64,000 bases of DNA, taken from Nannobrachium achirus. Lineage: Eukaryota; Chordata; Actinopteri; Myctophiformes; Myctophidae. A model generated the notes under the pieces. That model searched no databases and was not told the DNA's origin. It saw only the letters and a list, made by a program, of their open reading frames with translations. Of this stretch, positions 35,395 through 46,500 are shown one piece after another. The stretch is from contig OY997641.1 in assembly GCA_963921795.1 (NCBI GenBank), forward strand, positions 72,530,272 to 72,594,271. The letters are read 5' to 3'. The translations under genes were made by a program, and so were the position numbers. Positions within the stretch are counted from its first letter, which is position 1, and the number at the start of each line of letters is the position of its first letter.

Positions 35395-35442
35395 TGCGCA
35401 TGCGCTAAACACGTTGATCCGGAAGCCGGATCTTCCGGAAGT
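35395..35442 (+). promoter_or_regulatory. NRF1 + tandem ETS promoter of zinc-finger gene 2
   Basis: TGCGCATGCGC (35395-35405) and the CCGGAAG/CTTCCGGAAGT cluster (35419-35442) are unchanged relative to unit 1, although flanking sequence has small indels. Confidence 0.65.
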
Positions 35443-35829
35443 AGAATGTTTCTCGTGTGGCGTTTCCACAACAAAGGAACCGTTGGTGTTTCATGGTGGT
35501 TTTGGGACGCGACCTGGCGTTTGCCAACAAACCTAAGCATAACGGTGGTTGCCGGGGGGCGAGGAGCTCCGCTGTGTTCAATTGGACCGCGCGGAGGTGC
35601 CGAAAGTCGGGGGTCGAAGATGTAGCCTACTATTCTGTCCCTATCTGGACATAACACGGACGGACTTTGCAACGCTCGACGCGGAGACTCGCAAGCTTTA
35701 GCTCGGCGGCGGTGTCTCACGTGGATCAAGTCCGCTTGAGTGTTGGTGTTTAGTTTCATGGTGGTTGGGAGTTGGGACACAGCGCGTGGTGAAAACCTTC
35801 TCATATTAAAAGGAGTTAAAACGCTTCAA

Positions 35830-37231
35830 ATGGAGTCTGTACGGCTGAAGATAAATGAACACATGACGTCGGTGGGAGAGGAGATATTGTGTGTTTTGGA
35901 AAAGCAACAAAGTGTTGATGTTTGTCGCGTGAAGCTCGATGTCAGAGTGTTTGTGTTGGAGCGCCTCCGTGCGGCCGCAGAGGTCATGTGCAACCTCTTC
36001 CAGATCGAGATGGAGACACTACACAACACCCAACTACACACTGCAGGTATGTCTGTTACACACACAGCACCACACTACACACACTGCAGGTATGTCTGTT
36101 ACACACCCATCACCCAACTACACACTGCAGTGTCTGTTACACTTAAACATACCTGTCTCGGAAGCTTAATTTCAAATATAAAGTAGTGTTCAATAAAAAT
36201 GCATTTTAATCTGAATGGTGGCCATTTCTGGCGTATTTCCTCCATATGTTTCAACTACAAAACCCAGTTGGGGGTTGTTTCGAGGTCCCAGTAGACGGAG
36301 GCTAACCTGCCGACGTGAGTGAATGCTAACCTGCTCATGCAGGTGAATGCTAACCCAAAGCCTAAACCATTAAAGGGGTGGTGACATCCAAAAATAAATT
36401 TTGAGTTTTTTATGCTTTTTTTAATGTTTCCTGGCCTCAATTACACCAAAAAAAACGCAACTTTTGACATGCAGTGGTTTTCCTGCTATCTGTGTGTTTG
36501 TGCTGGTTTCTGCATAATGAGTCTCAAACGCGCAGTTCATTGGCTACTGGACTCATACGTCGTCAGTCGATTCACCTCTCTCCCCTCTCCCAGTGTCCCT
36601 GTCTGTATTTCTCCACAGCCCAAGTTTTGAGGAAGTGACCTCTTACATTATATTATCCTTTAATTGTAAATATGGGCATATAAAATATATTTACCCATTC
36701 GGATATATTTACATCAATATCCTTCATATCAAGTAGTCAGTTTATGCTTTTGTGAAATAATGAAAATCGCTATATATCGCTATGTATTTTCCGCCCTGGC
36801 TGGGTCCATGGGCAGCGCCTCCCTCCTCATCACCAAGTCCCCGAGGACAGCGCACTTCTCCCGGGGGCAGAGCTCCGTGGACCGTGGAGCAGCCGACTAT
36901 AACTCCACGCTGCCCTGTCCTCCCTCCACACACACGGGCACGGCGACTCAGAGAGCAGAGACAGTAAAACGCTATGATAACACAAGCAATAGGTGGTTCT
37001 CTAAACGGAGGCATTTAGACAAAATATGTTACTATAATAACTACAGAAGGACCGTGAAGTGTTTCTGCAGCGCGGAGCAGAGCTATAACGGTTACCGCGT
37101 ACGGTCTAAATTGAACTCCGCGGGGGTACAGATGTAACCACAGAGATCCGGTAACGTCGGTCCCGGGGAAGAAAAAAACACTCGCGACTCTCGATGCTGT
37201 TTGTGTGTGCCTCGTCAGGGCTCAGCTCAGC

Positions 37232-37298
<67 letters not shown>

Positions 37299-37329
37299 AC
37301 AGTGTGTCTTGTTCAACAAGACACACTGT

Positions 37330-37378
<49 letters not shown>

Positions 37379-37464
37379 GACTTGTACCAAAGCAAAGCAG
37401 CGAAACACATGCATCGCGTCTGCGAGCATGCATCTCTCGGTCATTGTGTTGGAGCTGGGCGGAC

Positions 37465-37559
<95 letters not shown>

Positions 37560-40500
37560 CGTGCGTGCGTGTGGCCAGTGGCCACTTTGGGTACCAGTTT
37601 GAGAACTGCTGAGTGGGACTGTGGGAGAGAGAGGCTCCCCTGGTGGTGATTATAGAGTATTTCAGGTGACAGACCGTTTTTCATGACACCTAAACAGAGA
37701 GAGAGACCATGGCTCCATGGAGTGGATTTTCAAGTTTAAACATTTTAAAACATGTTTTTAGGACCAGGGCAAAGACTTTTATGATTGGTAAAAACAGAAT
37801 GTCATTTAACCTTTAAGCTTAAACCTAACCACTACCCTTACCTTAACCAGACTACTGGGACCTCGAAACAACCCACTGAGCAATAGACGGATATTAGACG
37901 TCTAGTTTTTTTCTAGATGCAATTTCAACCGTCTAGCTTATGTCTATATTTAGACCGAAATTAGACTTTGCCTTTTTTCCCCACAATTCAATAACTATTT
38001 ATCAAAAAAACTACAGTAAGCTGCATAACTGATCTCCTAGTATTGGACTATAATAATAATAACATGCGCTGGTCAATTTAAAGTATAGTTTAGACTTAGC
38101 CGTGATTTAGACGTCTAAATCAATACCGCGTATCAACGTCTATATCTAGACCAAATTTAGACGATTAAACGTAATCCATATTTCAATAAATATATAATTA
38201 AAAAAATAACTGCACGATCTCCAAATATTGCTTTAAAATTATTTTAACAGTCATTCGTCAATATAAGGTATCCGTCTAGATGTACACGTCTATTATACCG
38301 CTTTTCAACGTCTATGTTTAGACCATTATATAAGTCATTTGTTTTCAACCGGTGGTACGTGGACCACTATAGTGGTCCGCAGAGGTATAGCAGGTGGTCC
38401 GGCTATGCATTCATTAAACAAAAGGTACTTTAACTTTTTTAACTTTCCTTATATTTTAATTTTGAACTCTACTGATAGAATGATATAGGCTTATGCGCCT
38501 ATCAATACAATTAGTTTCCTCAACAATGCGTACTACCCTAAAATTAACACAGGTGGTGTGAGTCTCATTGATTAAACAAAATAATTGTAATCGATAGGCT
38601 TATGCTGCGCCTATCAATACATTTAGTTTCCTCAACAATGCGTACTACCCTAAAATTAACACAGGTGGTGTGAGTCTCATTGATTAAACAAAATAATTGT
38701 AATCGATAGGCTTATGTTGCGCCTATCAATACATTTAGTTTCCTCAACATGAGCACAGGTGGGCAACGTCACCTTCTAATAGGGCCAGAAAGACAACACT
38801 AACATATCTGCATTGATGGCTCAGTGGACTGTGCTTGGGACTTGTAAGCCAGAGATCGTCAGTTCGAACCCCACCGACAACCTTGATTTTCACTATTTTC
38901 AACGGCCCGTTATGGATCAATATTGACCCATAAAGTGGGTACTCGGGACCAGCCTGGTTCCCCCGGGGGGTCCCTGGAATGCCTGGCCGGGCCCCGGCGC
39001 TCGGTTGTCGGCTAGGGACCACTGGAAGGCCCCCCTGGAGGAGCGGCGGCCTAGTTGTGCGCCGGCAGCCGGCCAGAGTGCGTGGAGCCCCCGGCCGGGT
39101 CCGGGGCGGCGAGCCGGACGCGTGGGCGCCTGGTTCGAATCCGCACGGCAGTGGAGCTGCGGTCGGAGAAAGCCTGGAGCTCGGAGCGTGTTCAACCGAT
39201 ACACTTAGGCTCATTTTCCCACGTTTAGATTTTTTTACAATTTCTCCTGGGGCCCGCGAACGGCATGGCGGGGCTCCATGGGCTGCCAGGGACCCCCAGA
39301 GAACCCCCCCTGAGAAGCGGACCCCTACCCGGCCGGGCCACGCCGCGTGGAGTGGAGCATTGGCTTGTAGATCGGCTACTTTTGGCTATTTTTCCATATC
39401 TTTTTCCAGGGGGTCCCCGGAAGTCCGGGGGTCCCCTGCGGTGGCCCTGCCCCCGGGGACCCACTGGGAGCCAGCCCTGTTCCTCCCGGTCACACGGGGG
39501 CCGAGTTACAGCCTTTTTAGCTGGCTGCAGTGGCGGGGGTCGACCAATAGGTGGCGCTCTACGAGCGGCATGCTCTGGGGCGCAGAGGCCAACGCGTGGG
39601 TACCACCCCCGGCTCTCCCGGCTGCTCCTAGCCCGAGTTATGCCATTTTATGCGTGCTGCAGTGGCGGGGTTCTGCCAATAGGCGGCGCTCTACACGCTC
39701 TCCCGGCCGCTCCTAGCCCGAGTTTTGCCATTTTTTAGCTCTTTGGCGGTGTCGCCAGGGGGTCCCTGGGGGTCCCCAGGGGTCCGGGGGGTCCGGGGGC
39801 CCCCAGCCACTCTGCGGCCCCAGGCCGAGGCCCCAAAGTCGGACAGGAGCGGAGCGGCGGCCTGCCTGGTTCTCCATAGCCATATCCCCGGGTCCACGGT
39901 CATATCGCCAGGGGTCCCTGGAGGTGGTCCCCGACCGGGGGTCCCTGGAGGTGGTCCCCGAGCGGGGGTCCCCGGACTCTGCGGTCCGAGGCCGAGGCCC
40001 TGGAGTCGGATTCGAGTCGAGCAGCGAAGGCCTCTCAAATCATACTCATGTTGTCAATGATGTCATATTCAAATAGGACGAAACATCCATTTTAACTAAC
40101 AGGTTCCAGTGGAGCAGAGGATGAGTACAGGACTAAAGCACCAGAGGTAGTAAGTTCGAATCCCACTCACAATGTCAATGATAATGTCACAATCTAATAT
40201 GGTCAAATACCCATTGAGCAGAGCATCAGAACAGAACTAAAGCACCCGAGGTAGTGAGACAATCAGTTTTTCACTACTTTTGACGGCCGTTAAGGTCAGT
40301 TTTTCACTACTTTTGCTGGCCGTTAAGGTCTAAATATAGACGTCTATTAGACGTCTAAATTTAGACCCAGGTATAAACTTAGACGTCTATTAGACGTCTA
40401 GTCTAAATATAGTCGTCTAATAAATTTCCATTTCTAGACCATTTTTAAACCATTTCTAGACGCGTCGTCTAGGTGACATATAGACGTCTAATAGACGTCT

Positions 40501-43500
40501 AATAGACATAAAAATGCTCGGTGGGAATAGAAATATCGAGATTCTGCTTTTGGTTGGGCAGGTGTACGGCACTCTGAAATGGCCACTCTTTATTGAAATA
40601 TACGGAAGATAAGGGCGGCAGTGGCTCAGGGGTAGAGAAACCGTCATTAGAACACAGTGGGTTCTCGAAGGATTCCCAGTTTGATCCCGGACAGTTACAT
40701 GTGTCCTGTGTCATGAAACTGTACCTTTTCCTATGCAAACTTCTAACAAAGTCTTCAATCAATCAATCCATTCCGACATGTCTCCTTTCCGACATTTCTC
40801 CATTCCGACACTAACTCTATCTCTAACCCTAACCCTCTACCTAACCTCTATGGAAGTGCTGCCACTCTGACAATAAGAAGTAATTGTCGGAGTGGCGACA
40901 TGTCGGAATGGAGAGCAGTCACCATCCCGGACTCCCTCAGAGTTGGTGTTGAAGAGTCCTTGAGCAAGAACCCCAGTTTGCTCCCGATGAGCAGGTTGGT
41001 GCCTTGAATGGGTGAATGTAAATCTATGTTAAGCGCTTTGGATAAAGTCCCTATATAAATGCACCATTTACCATTTAAGGGTACTACTGCGGGCCTGAAG
41101 AGAATTGTAGAATCAGTGGTCATCGAGTAAGCACTTTCTATTTCATATATTTATATTTATAGACCAGGCTTTTGCTGTGGTAGCCTATATCCCTACTCTC
41201 TCTCTCATAATGTTCATAGGGCTCAATAGTGGGCACGTTTGTCCCACTACAACCAGACAGGTTAAAAGTATCAATTTCAGACATATTTCCAACAACCTCT
41301 TGAATAAAAATAAAACAAAGCTGAAACTACCAAACGAAACCACTTTGCACAGTGAAATCGATGGTTAGTTAATCGAAGGATAGTCGCTCAGTCGTAAGTT
41401 GTAACTCATGACATGAGTTTTGTTTGTAGTAGTCCCATACATACATCATCGTGTTCATGCTTAGCTGCACACTTCTCAAAATGAAAATCAAAACATATCG
41501 GGCGAGACTGATTCATCAACAAAAGAAGTCATGCCCATATGGGCTGTCCAGATATGGGCATGAAAGGGACAAGGACTGACAGATATGTATGGTCATATCA
41601 GTTGGATTGGCGGTGCGACAGAGGTGTGAGTGCTCCATTGTGGCCCAAACTCTTGACCTATAGCAGCGAAAATAGCTTACATCAGGATGGGGACAATTAA
41701 TTTATCTCTTAGAACAAGTAGTGACTGATCCTTTTAACTGAACAAAACATACTAAACGTCTATAGTTTGATTTGATTACGTCATGGTATAATATACGGTT
41801 GCTGCATGGTAACCAAAAGTTCTTTCTACTGGTGATTTCCACAGAGCACCACAGGGAGAGGTCTACAGAGTCTAGAGAGATGGCCTCCCAAACATATTCA
41901 ACGTTGTCAGAGGAACAGCGAGAGATGGACAAGGGACGTGGACTATTGGATGCAGCGATGCAACCTGTAGTGAAGTTGTACAGGATAGGTATGTAGTGTT
42001 TTATTTACTTTACAACCTGTAGTAAAGTTATACATGATAGGTATGTACCGTTTTATTTACTTTACAACCTCTTGTAAAATTGTACAGGATGGGTATGTAC
42101 TGTTTTATTTAAAGGAGTGGCGACACCGGCCGAAATGTAACTTTATGATACATTAGGTCACGTGGTGTTTCTTCAAACAGTCTGAAAAGGAGGCGGGCCA
42201 TATCAGTTAGTAGTGAATGTATACTTCGTCCATCGGGCGGTGCCTTGCAATGTAGACTTCGTCCGCCGTGCGGTGCCGCACACAACGTGATGGCTTGTTG
42301 TTAGCGTGTAGCCCGGCTAACGCTGCACCGCACAGCTATTTGCGAGAGCTATTGTACACACACACGCACGCGTGCGAAAGCACACACACACAGAGTGTAT
42401 GAGCCACGGAGCACGGACCTCAGTCCGGCCGCTGTGCTCCGGTGAGACAGCAGGACATGGCTTGCTCCGGTCGGTCTGGTGCTCCAGTCAGGGTAGGGCA
42501 AGAGACAGCAGGGTATGGCCGACAAAACCGTGTCATAGACGGGGAGAAGCGTGTTGACCCTCGTACACCTTTTTTGAAACCTTTTTTGAAGAAGTCATGT
42601 ACTTTTTTATTGGTCTAACAATTGATTTTATAGCGAATGCTATATAATTTTTACCCCTAGAACTGATAGTTTTAAAGTTGGTTTAGAAAGTCGGAAACAC
42701 ACCTCGGACAGCTTTTTTTGGGGCAGTTTCAAAAGATAATGATATGGATAATCGACTCCGCCCCTCCCCCATATTAGCCCAATCAAATTAATTTATTTCA
42801 GTTACTGTACAGAAAGTACTACTTTCAGTACAGTAACTACAATACATTAATTTGATTGGGTCATTTAACATGGGGGTACTTGACGTCATTAAATAAATTC
42901 ATTTTTAGCCCTATTAGGCTATGTTTTCCCAATTTCCCATAGGATTTTTTTTAGAGATGTTACCGATCAATCGGCAATGGATCGGATCGGGCCGATCAAA
43001 GCGTGATCGGCGATAATCGGTGGTTTAGATCAAAAGGTAAATTCACCGATCCGATCCGATCGGTGCATCCGATCAACCAGCCGTTCAGTATGCCCACTTG
43101 AGGCCATTTTGGGGTATTGATTTCCACAGTGCTGAAGGAATAATTAGTTACTGCTATGATAATAAATACATAGTAATGCTGGTAAATAACTATAAGGCAA
43201 ATATATAAATTAATTCATGAGTGAATTAATTAATTAAAGTTAAAACATTAACATTTAGAAAATATAAATAATATATAAATAATAACTTGATCGGATCGGT
43301 GATTGATCGGTATCGGGTGATCAAACTTTTGTGATCGGTGCTCGGTGATCGGTTCCAAAAAACCTGATCGGACCATCCCTAATTTTTTTGCTAAAATATT
43401 TTTTTAAATACTCAAGCGGTCCCTGGCCTAACACATGTCAACTTCTCCTTGGTTGATCACGCAGTCAGGAGTTCCTTGATGGACATGGTGAGCTTCATCT

Positions 43501-46500
43501 CTGGATGAAGACTTCGTATCATTTAATGACTGATCCATATACCTAATATTACCTATCAAAGACAACTTGACCCTCAACATAGCCAGTGGAACATCGTTAT
43601 GATGTGTTGGTTGAATGCATCCTGAAGATCTGACAGCTTCCGCTTGCTTGGTGTCTTTTTCATGTTCTGAAGCACACCCATGGCATCAACTATAAAAACT
43701 TTGACAGAATAATCGTCCTCCGGCTCTGCCCTGGCATCTTCAATTGCATGCAAAATCTGAACCCCCTCATTTTCTGACAGTTTCCGTTTTGGCCAAAACA
43801 GAAAAGAAGAAGAAAATAGGGAATACAGAGCCGAATAGGGCCAAAGCTGAAGTGACCTCCACCTAGGGAAATGGGGGAGGGGTATGCAAATGTGAACCCT
43901 GTCATTTTCTGATAGTTTGGTCCCTATAGAAGCCAAAACAGTAAACAAATCAATATTAGCAAAAAAAAGGGGAAAAAAAACTATGGGAAATTGGGAATAC
44001 ACAGCCGAATAGGGTAAAAACTGAAGTGATCCACCCCCAGTAATGGGGGGGGGGGGGGGGGGGGGTCTGAACATTTGACCCCCATCATTTTCTGATAGTT
44101 TGGACCTTATAGAAGCCAAAACAGGAAACAGATCAGTATTGGCAAAAAAAAAAATATATATATATATGGGAAATTGGGAATAGCCGAATAGGGCCCAAAC
44201 TGAAATGACCCGCCCCCAGGAAATGAGGGAGGGGTCTGAAATTTGACCCCCATCATTTTCTGATAGTTTGGACCCTATAGAACCAAAATATGCAAAAAAA
44301 ATCAATTTTGGCACAAAAATTCTAAAGGAGCTATATTTTGGACATAGCATACCGCACTATAACCTTATTCCTAAACCTCTGAAAACTATTCCATCTGTGG
44401 AAAGAAATGAGTGTGTGTTTTGGGTTGAGCTTTCCGGTTACCCTTAATTCTTATGACAATTATTATTATTATGAGAGTGTACAAATGGAACCAAATGGAC
44501 CCTTTCGGGTTGATCTGGTTCCATTTGTACACTCCCAACACCCCACCATTTGGAATCACCCCAAGGAACCAGGATCCCTGAACCACACCTTGAGGACCAC
44601 TGGTAGAGATGTGCCAATTGATCGGCCGAGGGCCGATAATGGCCATATCGGTTTTGATCGGTGTTTCCATAATTGGATCAAAGCGAGCCGACGTTGCGTG
44701 TGTGCGCGCGCGTGCGTGCAGCTCCAATGGAGCCGCATGGACATGGAGCCGCTCCATGTTCACTTCTCTCTGTGAGCCACTTAATTCTCCGCCCTCCCCT
44801 TCTACACACACATGCACGCTGCACCAGAGGAGAGACAGAGAGAGACTCAAAAGACTGTTTTTTGTTTTAAAAATATTGGATAGTGGATACACCACTGGAA
44901 TAATTCATCATAGATCAGAATATAAGTAGCCTACTTCTACCTTTGTAGTCATCTCAAAGTAAAATCCACGTTTTGCTTGCTTGGATTAGAATCCAGAGAA
45001 GTGATCACTGTTGCCAGCCAGCTGTGTTGTTAGGTTAACGAGGCTCGTAGAGAATGACCCTGATTTACATAGATGTGCGTTTTGCGTCTCTCTCTCTCTC
45101 TCTTAGGTTAACGAGGCTCTCTCTCTCTCTCTCTCTGCGACGTGAGAGATAACTGCTGTAACGTTGCTGTAAACTTAGTTCCTAAAAACATAATTCCAAA
45201 GTCATTGGAGTAGATATGGACAACAGTTGTTGTCGATCTAAGGGTAAAGTTTGTAGTTCCCTTAAACGGTCATTTCCACAGGAGCTAACAGTTAGAAGCT
45301 AGATGTAAGGAGGATGAAGTGTTGCCATTCAGTTTCTGCGACAGAAACAAGCAAACAGGTCTATAAAAAAGGGTTGCCAGATCCTGTTTTTGCCAGCAAA
45401 CAGGTCTATAAAAATAAAAAATAAACTGGGGAAGGTCAGTCAAACAGAAATGTTGTCTGATATTGTTTAAGAACAGTGGTTCTCAAACATTTTCATGCCA
45501 AGAGCAAGGACCCCAAATGTGTAATATAGTGTACAGAAAATGGGGTCTATTTGGCCTATTATTGTTGCTATTAACCATTATAACCAAATAACCTTGAAAA
45601 TAATGAAGGGTAGACAATAGTGCCACTATCTTATACGATATGATAATATATCGTATCGAGAATCGAATCATGACCTTAGAATATAAAGTTGAATTTAATT
45701 AATATATACAATGTCAATGTTGTGTAAGAGGAATCATTAAATATATAAATGCTCAGTGACACAATAGAATAATTTATGGATTTCACGCTGTGATCGATCG
45801 GTAATATCGGGATTGTCAGATGTTGATTACTCGCTGTGATCGATCGGAAATATCGGGATTGTCAGATATTGATTACACGCTGTGATCGATCGGTAATATC
45901 GGTATTGGCAGATATTGATTCCAGCTGATCGGTATCGGCCCCAAAAAAACCTGATCGGAACATCTCTATCCACTGGTGTAGCAGAGTGTTTCCAGCGAGA
46001 CAAGATGCACAATGTTTGATCAGAATGGAACTGAGCCTTCATTCATTATCATTAGCTACACCTGTGAAGAAAGTAAGGAAGAGGCCCAATGGTTTCTATT
46101 ATGGCTTGCATGGAGCCTAATGGGCTGGTGAGTGGTGCTAGTACCGCTATATTGTAAATAGTCAATGCTTACTTGTCCTGTAACGCACAACTGCCTCTCG
46201 ATGCTGAACCCCTAATGCTCCCGCCGATCAAGTTGGTGGCATGGTTTCCTCCCCCATCTGTGTGTGAATGGGTGAAAGCAATGCACAATCTATGTAAAGC
46301 GCCTTGGATAAAGGCGCTATATACATTTACCATACAATGGAAGCTTAACACACAAGGCCTTTATAAATAAATAAAATACAATGTTGCTCTTTACTAACTG
46401 CGAGAGATGGCCAACCCACTTTTTCATATAAATATGCAAGTCCTTACTCATGTCATATCAAATTCCATATCTTAATAAAGTCCTTATTATATTCCTTCAT

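Larger units (their letters stand above)
36374..37812. mobile_element. 1.4-kb TTAA-target element (Kolobok/piggyBac-like, non-autonomous)
   Basis: TTAA at 36370-36373 and 37813-37816, with the empty site CATTAAGCTTA in unit 1 near 15693. The ends AGGGGTGGTGACAT and the complement of the right end (AGGTTAAATGACAT) are only partly similar. It contains long (GT)n and (CA)n runs. The frame at 36760-37137 (125 codons) is GC-rich and has no motif I recognise. Confidence 0.6.
37872..40525. mobile_element. 2.65-kb DNA transposon with TAGACGTCTA subterminal repeats
   Basis: The ends CCCACTGAGCA (37872) and TGCTCGGTGGG (40525) are inverted. Extra AA bases beside them (37870-37871 and 40526-40527) compared with the empty site in unit 1 near 15774 suggest a 2-bp AA duplication. 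Both flanks hold many TAGACGTCTA and TATAGACGTCTA motifs (37895-38330 and 40330-40510). The centre (38900-40060) is strongly GC-rich. No transposase motif is seen. Superfamily unclear; the CACTG start recalls CMC elements but the target size does not fit. Confidence 0.7.

Noticed and set aside
36760-37137. 125-codon frame in the TTAA element
   Set aside because: Overlapped by antisense frames, no recognised motif, found only in this insertion.
37201-37684. Long VCVCVC and THTHTH frames
   Set aside because: Pure (GT)n/(CA)n tracts; open in all related frames without coding constraint.
38979-39716. 245-codon + frame and large overlapping frames
   Set aside because: Open because the block is GC-rich; several long frames on both strands and no recognisable domain.
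43574-44350. 258-codon minus-strand frame
   Set aside because: It spans a minisatellite and translates into internal repeats (SKLSENDGGQ) plus poly-Pro; not a gene.
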